A stretch of 11,309 nt of DNA from CAZSVE01 sp964610175 (GTDB lineage Bacteria > Pseudomonadota > Gammaproteobacteria > HK1): assembly GCA_964610175.1 (NCBI GenBank), contig CAZSVE010000095.1:1-11309 (forward strand), in the 5' to 3' direction. The notes under the pieces were generated by a model that did not search any database, was not told the origin of the DNA, and was given only the letters and a program-made list of their open reading frames with translations. Shown piece after piece: positions 1 through 7,343 of this stretch. The position numbers were made by a program, and so were the translations under genes. Position 1 is the first letter of the stretch. The number at the start of each line of letters is the position of its first letter.

Positions 1-692
1 TTCAGGCTACACCGGGAGAGCTGCCATCTCCGAGAGAGAGGCCGGGGAGCCTTCCGTCATATCGTCGCCAATCTCCACGAGCAGCATACCTGTTCCTATT
101 TTGTCGATGCCGGGGATCGTTTGCAGCGCTTGAAGAATCGACTTGTATGGATCGAGCCGGCTCAGCAACTGCCTAGCAAAGATTGCGATACGTCTTTCCA
201 GATCCTCGATATGGTCCAGCGTCTCGGAGAGCACGAAGGTATGATCGGCGGTCGACTCGCCGGCCAAGGCATCGAGAAGCGCATCGATGGTTGCTTCGAG
301 TCGGCTGCTGGCATATTGCAGCACCTGTTCGGGTGTTTCTCTCCTCGACAATTCCTCGATCATCTCTCGCGCCGATTTCCCGTGGACCACATACCCGCAC
401 GGGGACCAGCCTCGTAACGCCACAGTAACGCTCGACCTCCATAGCGCTTATACAAACGCTTTACCCTACCAGCTTGAACACTTTATGCGGCTCGTTGGCA
501 ATTTCCTCTTCGTATATTAGGTTCCCCTCGGCCCGATTCCGCAGCCGCAACAGCGATAGTGTCCTTGTGTACATCCAAACCAACGTAGGCTCCATATTCA
601 ATTTCATCTTTCGCCGCCAACACGGTACTTGACACATCTGGATCGATTGAATTCGAAATTACGTTCGAATCTTTTGCGTTATACTTCTTCAT
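1..692 (-). pseudogene. IS110-family transposase remnant, frameshifted and internally deleted
   Basis: This is a dead copy of an IS110-family (DEDD) transposase read on the minus strand. The N-terminal RuvC-like part starts at the ATG at 692-690, with CTCCTC (GAGGAG on the coding strand) 8 bases upstream, and shows YVGLDVHKD with the first catalytic Asp. The frame breaks near 525, resumes as EIANEPHKVFKLVG, breaks near 470, resumes as KRYGGRALLWRYEAGP (the family's catalytic Glu motif), and breaks again near 403. The text then jumps from CGYVVH straight to GKSAREMIEEL. From family knowledge about 90 residues are missing there, including the TDRRDA-type motif with the last two acidic residues. 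The C-terminal helix-hairpin-helix segment (IPGIDKIGTGMLLVEIGDDM) is followed by altered sequence and a premature stop near base 7. The serine-bearing end is not in the window. It cannot encode an active enzyme. Confidence 0.88.
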
Positions 693-712
693 AACCTGCT
701 CTCCTCAAGGTG

Positions 713-729
713 GCTCTGTGTTTCAGAGC
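713..729. other. Small hairpin at the IS110 5' flank
   Basis: GCTCTG (713-718) and CAGAGC (724-729) form a perfect 6-bp stem with a 5-base loop, 21 bases upstream of the transposase start. IS110-family elements lack classic terminal inverted repeats but can carry short subterminal ones, so this may be part of the element's end. It could equally be chance; I see no clear outer boundary of the element. Confidence 0.3.
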
Positions 730-1254
730 GTGAAAGCTTTTAACGTAACACACGTGCCTTGAGCCTGGGCAGATCAAAACATTATGTCGCGAGCTTTTAT
801 CCATCAAATGTCAACACAGCCTAAATCGAATTCGAATAAATCTACTTCCTATACAGCCAATCATAATTCGGATTGTGACTTTATGTAGATGGGCGTAATC
901 GTCGAAAGAAACAAATGCAAGGTGCCGATTAGCATTCCATGACAACGTAGCATAGATCTTTGATTGGATGGGAATATTTATATGAAGTCCAATGCCTACT
1001 TTAAGTGTGAACGGGGATGTGAGTAAGTTTTGGCATATAAATTTGGATACTTGAGTATAAGTAGCTAAATCGTGTATTCATTGATTCAAAACTGGCAATA
1101 GTACATCGGTTTTTTTAAAATCATGCGCTGAAGATGATTACTACATACGATACTGAAATATTCTATTTTGAGGAATTCGCCCACTGAAATAATTTCGCCA
1201 CAGGGGAAACGGAATCGAAAAACAAATATTCTCGGTAATCATTCCGCGTTACGT
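730..1254. other. Gene-free stretch between IS110 remnant and ybgC remnant
   Basis: About 525 bases with no open frame of useful length on either strand and no protein motif that I recognise. The sequence is more AT-rich than the transposase remnant next to it. Genes often found upstream of ybgC, such as ruvB, leave no visible trace. The promoter of the Tol operon would be expected in or near this stretch, but I cannot pick a convincing -35/-10 pair. Confidence 0.6.
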
Positions 1255-1629
1255 ATGCTGATCTGTCCCAAAGATACCGATACTTTGGTATGGTCTACCA
1301 CGCCAATTATCTGAAGTTTATGGGACGCGCTCGAAATAAATGGTTGCGTAACCTGGGATTCGATCGGATTGTGTCAATGCATGAATGGAACATTGCCTTT
1401 GTGATAGAGAAAGGTTGCAGTGGATCTTCTACGACTCGCCCATTTAGAGAACATAGTGGTAGTTGGCGTCACACTGCGAAGTTTCGGACGGGTAAGCTTG
1501 AGTTTCGATCGAAAAATCAGTTCCATGACCGATGAATTGTTATACTGTGGGCATATCGAAGTAGCTTGTACCAATGTCTATAGCCTTCACCCTCGCCGAA
1601 TTTCACATGACCTCATTACGAGATTCTAA
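1255..1629 (+). pseudogene. ybgC: YbgC-type acyl-CoA thioesterase, broken by two frameshifts
   Basis: YbgC is a hot-dog-fold acyl-CoA thioesterase usually encoded as the first gene of the Tol-Pal operon. Three pieces in different frames line up with the family in the correct order. The first is KDTDT (1270-1284), the catalytic Asp box. The second is MVYHANYLKFMGRAR through EWNIAFVIEK (1290-1412). The third is VAVDLLRLAHLEN through the C-terminal HPRRISHDLITRF (about 1414-1626, stop TAA 1627-1629). A base appears to be missing near 1285 and one extra G appears at about 1412-1414 (AAAGGTTG). The usual FMERAR reads FMGRAR here. No clear start codon or N-terminus remains upstream. The stop lies 3 bases before tolQ, the normal operon position. 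Either the gene is recently inactivated, or these are sequencing or assembly indels; the rest of the protein is well preserved. Confidence 0.85.
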
Positions 1630-1632
1630 GGT

Positions 1633-2304
1633 ATGACTGCGGATCTTTCCCTATTTAGCTTGGTAGTCGACGCAAGTTTTCTGGTACAGGTCGTCATGTT
1701 GGCCCTCTTCGTTGTTTCTTTGATTTCTTGGACCGTGATCTTTCGAAAGCGCACGGTTATGAGAAAGGCCCATGCGGCGGCCGATGATTTCGATGCGCAA
1801 TTTTGGTCTGGAGAAGATCTTATCGTGTTATATCGTCAATTGGACGCACGAGATAATCCAATCGGTATGGAACGAATATTCCTATCCGGTTTCCGGGAGT
1901 TCGCCAAGCTGCGCAGGCAAACCGATATCGAACTGAAAGAAATACTGGAAGCTTCCCAGCGAGCCATGCGGGTATCGTTGAACCGGGAGATCGATACCTT
2001 GGAGACTCACCTTCCTTTCCTGGCTACCACAGGTTCCACGAGCCCCTATGTGGGTTTATTCGGCACGGTTTGGGGTATCATGAATTCCTTTCGGGCACTT
2101 GGGAATGCCAATCAGGCAACCCTTTCCATGGTGGCACCAGGGATTGCGGAGGCGCTCATCGCTACGGCCATGGGGTTGTTCGCAGCCATCCCTGCGGTCG
2201 TTGCCTATAATTACTACGCAAATGATATCGAGCGACTTGCCGTTCGCTACGACACGTTTTCGGAGGAATTCTTGGCTATTTTACAGCGGCATGCTCGTGG
2301 ATAG
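1633..2304 (+). CDS. tolQ: TolQ, inner-membrane motor subunit of Tol-Pal
   Basis: TolQ is the stator-like proton-channel subunit, related to ExbB and MotA, that with TolR uses the proton motive force to energise TolA. The 223-residue product is close to the usual 225-230. A first membrane helix covers about residues 17-37 and is followed by a charged cytoplasmic loop. Two more helices lie at about 127-150 and 170-193. The signature TTGSTSPYVGLFGTVWG and the third-helix motif IAEALIATAMGL are intact, with Thr145 and Thr178 at positions known as functionally important in the E. coli protein. The start MTADLS matches the family, although the AAGG Shine-Dalgarno-like bases (1628-1631) sit only one base from the ATG, so initiation may depend on coupling to ybgC translation. 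tolR begins immediately after the stop codon. Confidence 0.97.
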   Translation: MTADLSLFSLVVDASFLVQVVMLALFVVSLISWTVIFRKRTVMRKAHAAADDFDAQFWSGEDLIVLYRQLDARDNPIGMERIFLSGFREFAKLRRQTDIELKEILEASQRAMRVSLNREIDTLETHLPFLATTGSTSPYVGLFGTVWGIMNSFRALGNANQATLSMVAPGIAEALIATAMGLFAAIPAVVAYNYYANDIERLAVRYDTFSEEFLAILQRHARG

Positions 2305-2742
2305 ATGATGGTGGGACACCAAAATCGCAGACGCCCTATTTCCGATATCAACGTCGTCCCCTATATCGATGTAATGTTGGTGTTACTGGTAATTTTCATG
2401 ATTACGACGCCATTATTGACACAAGGTATCAAGGTAGATCTACCACAGGCACCATCCGAACCGCTGAAAGAACAGGATCGAGAACCTTTGGTCGTGACTG
2501 TGGACGCCGAGGCGAACCTGTACCTCAATTACGGCAATAATCAGGAAACTCCTCTTGCTCCCAATACCTTGTTTCATCGTGTTCGCGCATTGTTGCTACG
2601 CCATCCCGACACTCCCGTTTTGGTTCGCGGTGATCGTACGACACCCTACGGTGATGTGGTGGTAGCCATGACTTTGTTGCAGCGTGCCGGTGCCGCCAGT
2701 GTAGGTCTTATGACGGAAATGCCAAAGAACACAGTAGAATAA
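2305..2742 (+). CDS. tolR: TolR, inner-membrane motor subunit of Tol-Pal
   Basis: TolR is the ExbD/MotB-like partner of TolQ and carries the protonatable Asp of the channel. The 145-residue product has a short basic cytoplasmic N-terminus (HQNRRRP) followed by the family hallmark ISDINVVPYIDVMLVLLVIF. Asp22 in the single membrane helix corresponds to the essential Asp23 of E. coli. The rest is the periplasmic domain, including the conserved VLVRGDRTTPYGDVV segment. The gene starts directly after the tolQ stop with two consecutive ATGs (2305 and 2308), either of which could be used. It ends in TAATG, where its stop overlaps the tolA start, which points to translational coupling. Confidence 0.97.
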   Translation: MMVGHQNRRRPISDINVVPYIDVMLVLLVIFMITTPLLTQGIKVDLPQAPSEPLKEQDREPLVVTVDAEANLYLNYGNNQETPLAPNTLFHRVRALLLRHPDTPVLVRGDRTTPYGDVVVAMTLLQRAGAASVGLMTEMPKNTVE

Positions 2743-3569
2743 TGTTCCGGGTTTTCTTTGACAGGGCCAATGCGTTTTTTCTTGCCATAGTCGTCCATAC
2801 CATATTTATCGTGGTATTGCTGGTAAGTTTGAACTGGTCGTCCGAGTCTATATCGGCAAAGTCTACGCCAAACAGCCAAAAGGTCGAGTCGATACAGGCG
2901 ATAGTAGTCGATGAGGCCAAGCTTCAGACTGAACTGACCGAAATGAGGGAACATGAGCGAATGGCGCGTGAGGCCGAGGAAGCACGTCTGCGAAAACTCG
3001 AACAAAGAGCCAAGACCATAGAGAGGCGTAGAAGAGAAGAGGAACGCAAACTGGCAGCCGCGAAAAAGAAATTCAAGAAGGAACAAGAACGCCAACGCAA
3101 AAAGGTGCTGGAGGAAAAAGCAAGGGAAAAGGCTGCTCGCAAACGCAAGGAAGAACAAGAACGTCAACGCAAGGCTAGAGAAAAGAGAGAAGCAGCAAAA
3201 AAAGAAGAAGAACGCAGGCGCAAAGAAGCTGAACAGGCGTTGGAACGAAAGCTTGCGGCGGAGCAAACGAAACGTAAGCAGCGATTACGTGATCGGTATC
3301 GTAGGGAGTACATCGCCGACATAAAATTGGCAGTGGAACGCAATTGGATTAGTACAACAGGAGTCGTAAAAGGGCTGAAGTGCAAACTCAAAGTAGTCCA
3401 AATACCGACGGGTGAGGTGATCAATGTGTCGGTTGTCGTAAGTAGCGGCAATAGAGCGTTTGATCGCTCCGCAGTGGCAGCTGTATTCAAATCATCGCCC
3501 TTGCCAAGACCAAAAGATTCATCGGCATTTGATCGGAATATTGTTCTTACCTTTAGTCCGGAGAATTAG
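2742..3569 (+). CDS. tolA: TolA, periplasm-spanning energy transducer
   Basis: TolA is anchored in the inner membrane and spans the periplasm to contact TolB and Pal. Of 275 residues, about 12-32 form one membrane helix. Residues about 60-195 are a long run rich in Lys, Arg, Glu and Ala, typical of the helical domain II. Residues about 195-275 form the TonB-like C-terminal domain, with YIADIKLAVERNW near its start and the FDRSAVAAVFKSSPLPRP and FDRNIVLTFSPEN blocks expected at the end. The usual membrane-helix Ser-x3-His pair reads Ala15-x3-His19 here; the His needed for contact with TolQR is kept. The start codon overlaps the tolR stop by one base. The repetitive codons of domain II create a long false frame on the opposite strand, which I leave out. 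Confidence 0.96.
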   Translation: MFRVFFDRANAFFLAIVVHTIFIVVLLVSLNWSSESISAKSTPNSQKVESIQAIVVDEAKLQTELTEMREHERMAREAEEARLRKLEQRAKTIERRRREEERKLAAAKKKFKKEQERQRKKVLEEKAREKAARKRKEEQERQRKAREKREAAKKEEERRRKEAEQALERKLAAEQTKRKQRLRDRYRREYIADIKLAVERNWISTTGVVKGLKCKLKVVQIPTGEVINVSVVVSSGNRAFDRSAVAAVFKSSPLPRPKDSSAFDRNIVLTFSPEN

Positions 3570-3617
3570 ACCTTGAAAAAACGTTTACGAACTTCCGCTT
3601 ATTTGAAGTGGATTCCA

Positions 3618-4955
3618 ATGAAAATTACCCACCGATGCCGTTTTTTGCTTCGATTTTTCGTTTCGACATTGGTTTTTTTCATAGCTGGAAGTGCTCATGC
3701 CGACTTGGAAATACCACCCATCACGGAAAGCCTGGAAGGCGCGCATCCTATTGCCATAATACCATTCGGATGGGAAAGTCGAGCAACGTCTCCCCCCGTT
3801 TCGATCGCCGAGATCATATCCAGGAATTTGGAACGTAGTGGACTTTTTGCGCCCATTCCTGAGCGAGAATTGCCCGGTTTGCCGACTACGAAAAAACAAG
3901 TACGTTTCAGCGATTGGCGTTTACTCGGTGCAAACCTGGTGATTGGAGACCTTTCCCCCCTTCCCGATGGGCGATACAGCATTCGATTCCGCTTATTCGA
4001 TGTGTTCCAGGAAAAGCAGCTTGCAGGCTTCAGGTTTCGTGCACCCGCCAAAGAACTCAGAAAAGTCGCCCATAAGATTACCGACATCATCTACGAAAAA
4101 TTGACAGGGGAACTAGGCGCATTCAGCGCACGGATTGCTTACATTACAGAGACAGGGGTATCGAGAAAAACAAAACGTTATATGTTACATGTTGCCGATA
4201 GCGACGGAGAAGATGCGATCGGTATTCGAGGTTCTACTCGACCATTGCTTTCCCCGGCTTGGGCGCCGGATGGACGAAAGCTTGCCTATGTATCCTTTGA
4301 AAGTGGCAGATCTCATGTATATATCCAAGAAATCGCCAAAAAGAATCGATACAAAATTGCTGCATTTCCTGGGATCAATGGAGCACCCGCTTGGTCGCCG
4401 GACGGTTCCCAGCTTGCGCTTACGTTATCCAAGGACGGTAATGCCGAGATTTATATCATGAGGATACATACTCGACATCTTAGCCGGGTAACACGCAACG
4501 GGGCGATTGATACCGAACCATCGTGGGCTCCGGACGGGCAATCGTTGGTGTTTACATCCGATCGATCCGGAACACCGCAGATTTATCAAGTTTCTGTACG
4601 GGGGGGAGAGGCTAAACGGGTTACCTTCCAAGGGCACTATAATGCGCGTGCGACATTCTCGCCGGATGGCTCCAAACTTGCACTTGTTCATGGTGATCGG
4701 GGGGTGTATCGGATTGCATTATTGGATCTTGATGCAGGTTCTTTGCGGATATTGACCGAAACTAATTTAGATGAATCACCAAGTTTTTCTCCTAATGGAA
4801 GCACGATACTGTACGCTACCACTGACAGATATGGTTCCGCGTTGGCTGCTGTGTCACCGGATAGGGGCATTCGTTATCAGCTAACGGTTCGGGGAGGTAA
4901 GGTAAGGGAACCGGCTTGGTCGCCTGTAGGTTGGTCACCCGCGATAGCACCTTAG
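3618..4955 (+). CDS. tolB: TolB, periplasmic beta-propeller protein
   Basis: TolB is a periplasmic protein that binds Pal and is released by TolA. A Sec signal peptide runs MKITHRCRFLLRFF to GSAHA, so the mature protein would begin at DLEIPPITES, the TolB-box region that binds TolA. The N-terminal alpha/beta domain (about residues 30-165) is followed by six propeller repeats with PDG or similar signatures: SPAWAPDG, APAWSPDG, EPSWAPDG, ATFSPDG, SPSFSPNG and EPAWSPVG. I chose ATG 3618 (445 residues) because it gives a signal peptide of normal length. An in-frame TTG at 3573 has a better-placed GGAG (3560-3563) and would add 15 residues, starting 3 bases after the tolA stop, so it remains a real alternative. 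The family's usual neighbour pal does not follow directly. Confidence 0.96.
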   Translation: MKITHRCRFLLRFFVSTLVFFIAGSAHADLEIPPITESLEGAHPIAIIPFGWESRATSPPVSIAEIISRNLERSGLFAPIPERELPGLPTTKKQVRFSDWRLLGANLVIGDLSPLPDGRYSIRFRLFDVFQEKQLAGFRFRAPAKELRKVAHKITDIIYEKLTGELGAFSARIAYITETGVSRKTKRYMLHVADSDGEDAIGIRGSTRPLLSPAWAPDGRKLAYVSFESGRSHVYIQEIAKKNRYKIAAFPGINGAPAWSPDGSQLALTLSKDGNAEIYIMRIHTRHLSRVTRNGAIDTEPSWAPDGQSLVFTSDRSGTPQIYQVSVRGGEAKRVTFQGHYNARATFSPDGSKLALVHGDRGVYRIALLDLDAGSLRILTETNLDESPSFSPNGSTILYATTDRYGSALAAVSPDRGIRYQLTVRGGKVREPAWSPVGWSPAIAP

Positions 4956-5004
4956 AAAAAAGTATCGAAGAAAATATGGATCCGAACCAGAAAAGGCATC
5001 TTAC

Positions 5005-5045
5005 TTCTGCATCTCATGTAGAAAATGCAGAATAGCTCTGCATTT
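5005..5045 (+). promoter_or_regulatory. Two competing hairpins between tolB and mltD
   Basis: Three complementary segments lie 50-90 bases past the tolB stop. Segment A is TTCTGCAT (5005-5012), B lies within 5023-5032 (AAATGCAGAA), and C is TCTGCATTT (5037-5045). B can pair with C as a perfect 9-bp stem with a 5-base loop. Alternatively it can pair with A as a perfect 8-bp stem with a 12-base loop. The two structures exclude each other, as in an attenuator. The T-run after C is only three bases, so B-C would be a weak intrinsic terminator. It could instead act as an mRNA 3'-end stabiliser or a processing site. Pairing is seen in the sequence; function is inferred. Confidence 0.4.
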
Positions 5046-5140
5046 ACCTTACATCGATCTGAATCAGCATCTGAAAGATTCCAAATCTTGATATTGCCTG
5101 ACTTACCAAGCACGAGTTATCACCTTAATCGAATAAAAGC

Positions 5141-6496
5141 ATGAAAAGTATTCCTTGCCTACATAGCAATCTAATCAGATTAGTATTCCTCTTCGGTGTA
5201 CTCGGTAGTATGTCCGGTTGCGAGTTCCTTACCGGAAAATCCGAATCCATGGGGATGCGGGAAGAATGGCGTGATAATTTGTGGAAGCGTGCTCAAGCCT
5301 CGTTCATGTTGCAGGATATGTACGATGCCAAGGAAGTTCGAAGTCATCAAGTTTGGTTTAAACAAAATCAACCATATCTGAATCGTACCAGCGATCGAGG
5401 TGCTCGTTATCTGTATTACATCCTGGGGGAAATTGAGCGTCGTAAAATGCCCGGAGAAATCGCCCTACTTCCAATTATAGAAAGTGCATTTCAACCCTTT
5501 GCGTACTCGCCCTCCCATGCCTCTGGTATCTGGCAGTTCATCCCCGCTACCGGAAAGCGCTATGGCCTCAAGCAGAACTGGTGGTATGACGGGCGTCGCG
5601 ATATCTTATCGTCTACACAGGCCGCCCTTGACTACTTGCAGGATCTACACCGTAGATTCGATGGTAACTGGCTACTCGCCGTTGCCGCCTACAATGCAGG
5701 GGAAGGTAACGTCGAGCAAGCGATTAAACGTAACCGTGATGCCGGAAAACCGGTGGATTTCTGGTCCTTGGATCTGCCAAGCGAAACTTACGACTATGTG
5801 CCACGTCTTCTTGCCTTGGCGTCTATTGTACAAAAACCCGCCAAATATAGCCTTGTCCTGAAAAAGATACCAAATCGTCCATATTTCCAACAGGTTCCCA
5901 CCAATGGGCAAATTGAATTGGCGCAGGCCGCGAGAATTGCCAATTTACCCGTGGATGAAATACATAAGCTGAATCCAGCTTTTCGCCGTTGGGCGACCGA
6001 TCCTGATGGACCGCACTATCTTCTTTTGCCGATAAATCGAGTGGATACTTTCCGGAAAGGTCTTGCACAACTACCACCAAAGCAGCGTGTCCAATGGCTG
6101 AAGCACGTGGTGAAAAGAGGGGAATCGCTCAGCACTATTGCCGTTCGGTTCAATACAACCGTCACTGCACTGCGACAAATAAATAGTTTGAAAGGTGATA
6201 TGATCCGAATCGGTCAGAATATTCTTATCCCTACGGAAGGACGTATCTCGTCCAACCACCACCGATCGAAAGCCAAGTTAGCGGTTGCTCAAAAGCCTCT
6301 TATTGAGCAAAAAACCTCAAAGAAACGCCATATTTATACAGTACGTTTAGGTGATAGTCTCTGGCGCATTGCACATCGATATCGCATATCCGTAGCACAG
6401 ATCATTTCCTGGAACGGACTTACTCGCAATAGCGTGTTAGTTCCTGGGCAGCGACTCAAACTGTACTTGGGTATGTCAGAACCAGAAAAAAGCTAA
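5141..6496 (+). CDS. mltD: MltD-like lytic murein transglycosylase with LysM domains
   Basis: This enzyme family cleaves the MurNAc-GlcNAc bond in peptidoglycan to give 1,6-anhydro ends, acting at the outer-membrane face of the periplasm. The 451-residue product starts with a lipoprotein-type signal, with Cys27 in SMSGC as the likely lipidated residue. The SLT catalytic domain (about residues 95-200) has the catalytic Glu114 in PIIESAF. It also has the family motifs ASGIWQFIPATGKRYGL and AVAAYNAGEGNV. After an MltD-type linker come two LysM peptidoglycan-binding repeats, at about 322-364 and 398-442. E. coli MltD is of similar length with two C-terminal LysM repeats. No strong Shine-Dalgarno precedes the ATG. 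It sits between tolB and pal, an unusual place but one that suits the cluster's cell-wall role. Confidence 0.93.
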   Translation: MKSIPCLHSNLIRLVFLFGVLGSMSGCEFLTGKSESMGMREEWRDNLWKRAQASFMLQDMYDAKEVRSHQVWFKQNQPYLNRTSDRGARYLYYILGEIERRKMPGEIALLPIIESAFQPFAYSPSHASGIWQFIPATGKRYGLKQNWWYDGRRDILSSTQAALDYLQDLHRRFDGNWLLAVAAYNAGEGNVEQAIKRNRDAGKPVDFWSLDLPSETYDYVPRLLALASIVQKPAKYSLVLKKIPNRPYFQQVPTNGQIELAQAARIANLPVDEIHKLNPAFRRWATDPDGPHYLLLPINRVDTFRKGLAQLPPKQRVQWLKHVVKRGESLSTIAVRFNTTVTALRQINSLKGDMIRIGQNILIPTEGRISSNHHRSKAKLAVAQKPLIEQKTSKKRHIYTVRLGDSLWRIAHRYRISVAQIISWNGLTRNSVLVPGQRLKLYLGMSEPEKS

Positions 6497-6551
6497 GGAA
6501 TCTCACCCTTGAAAATTTTAACAACAGCTTCATATTCCAGATGTAAAACTT

Positions 6552-6557
6552 AAGGAG
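6552..6557 (+). promoter_or_regulatory. Ribosome binding site deciding the CBS-protein start
   Basis: AAGGAG at 6552-6557 touches the ATG at 6558 with no spacer, which is too close for initiation. The in-frame GTG at 6564 lies 6 bases downstream, a workable spacing. The GTG is therefore the better start, shortening the protein by two residues. Confidence 0.65.
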
Positions 6558-6563
6558 ATGACT

Positions 6564-7157
6564 GTGGAAAATTACGTCGCCTTTTCTTGCAACCCTTTGG
6601 CAGAGGGGCTTGCATTTGTGCATCCTCCCAAGTTGCCAGAACTGGTTCGTCTGGATAGCCCCGCGCTGGATGTCATGACGGATTTTCGGTACGTTCAGCC
6701 AGTCACGGTGGAACCGTGTACCTCCATCGACGATGCATTGGAAGAGATGAAGTCAAAAGGTGTACGTCTCCTATTGGTCGTAGGAGAAGAAGATAAGATC
6801 GTAGGCACTATAACTTCGAAAATCATACTTGGTGAGGAACCGATTAGGATTGTAGAAAGAAAACGTATCCCCCGTGCCCAAATCACTGTTGGTATGGTTA
6901 TGACTCCACAAAATGAGGTTACCGTAATTAATTTACTGAGCGTACGCAATGCAAAGGTAGGGCATATCGTTGCCACCCTGAGACGATTGAATCGTAAGCA
7001 CTTATTGGTAATCCATATCGATGGGACCACAAAAAAACAGAATGTTTGCGGATTATTTTCCACCAGTCAAATCGGACGTCAGCTTGGTGTCGTGGTCGTA
7101 CCCGCAATGCCTGCCGCTCAAACGCTTGCGGAAATCAAACAACAATTGGAACAATAA
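6564..7157 (+). CDS. Protein with a pair of CBS domains, function unknown
   Basis: The product has 197 residues when started at GTG 6564. There is no signal peptide or membrane helix, so it is probably cytoplasmic. After an N-terminal stretch of about 35 residues, two CBS-type units can be traced. The first runs from VMTDFRYVQPVTVEPCTSIDDALEEM to VVGEEDKIVGTITSKIIL. The second runs from VGMVMTPQNEVTVINLL through VGHIVATLRRLNRKHLLVI to NVCGLFSTSQIGRQL. CBS pairs (Bateman modules) usually bind adenine nucleotides and regulate an attached enzyme or channel. No such effector domain is present here, so it would have to act on a partner. The C-terminal tail is helical and Gln-rich. Its spacing from mltD is 67 bases, so they may share a transcript. 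The specific role is unknown. Confidence 0.85.
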   Translation: MENYVAFSCNPLAEGLAFVHPPKLPELVRLDSPALDVMTDFRYVQPVTVEPCTSIDDALEEMKSKGVRLLLVVGEEDKIVGTITSKIILGEEPIRIVERKRIPRAQITVGMVMTPQNEVTVINLLSVRNAKVGHIVATLRRLNRKHLLVIHIDGTTKKQNVCGLFSTSQIGRQLGVVVVPAMPAAQTLAEIKQQLEQ

Positions 7158-7343
7158 ACACTTCGATTCTGCTCAGTGAAATTCACCTGGGATATCTTCG
7201 ATAAAACAAGCCGAGCATTTTTTGATTCTGGGTTTTCTGTATTGGGCTGTCCTTGACAATGTGCATTCTCGAATCCGAAACGTGCGAATGTATGTTTCAA
7301 AGGGAAATTTATCTCACCACCATAAACAGCAAAACACAAAATC
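7158..7343 (+). other. Spacer before dnaJ with a consensus -35-like hexamer
   Basis: A 186-base stretch without a gene. It holds CCTTGACA with a perfect TTGACA at 7253-7258, which also resembles the CTTGAAA half of heat-shock (sigma-32) promoters. I see no good -10 of either sigma class at the right distance. No CIRCE inverted repeat is present. A dnaJ promoter here is plausible but not demonstrated. Confidence 0.3.

Noticed and set aside
730..1254. Search for a decayed ruv gene or a small RNA upstream of ybgC
   Set aside because: No matching protein text in any frame and no convincing promoter-hairpin-terminator arrangement.
2646..3266. A 206-codon open frame on the minus strand opposite tolR-tolA, very rich in Phe and Leu
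   Set aside because: It is the mirror of the AAR/GAR codons of the TolA coiled coil and has no recognisable protein content.
3573..3617. TTG start for tolB giving 15 more residues
   Set aside because: It has a better-placed GGAG but gives an over-long signal peptide N-region. It is kept as an alternative in the tolB entry and not as the main call.
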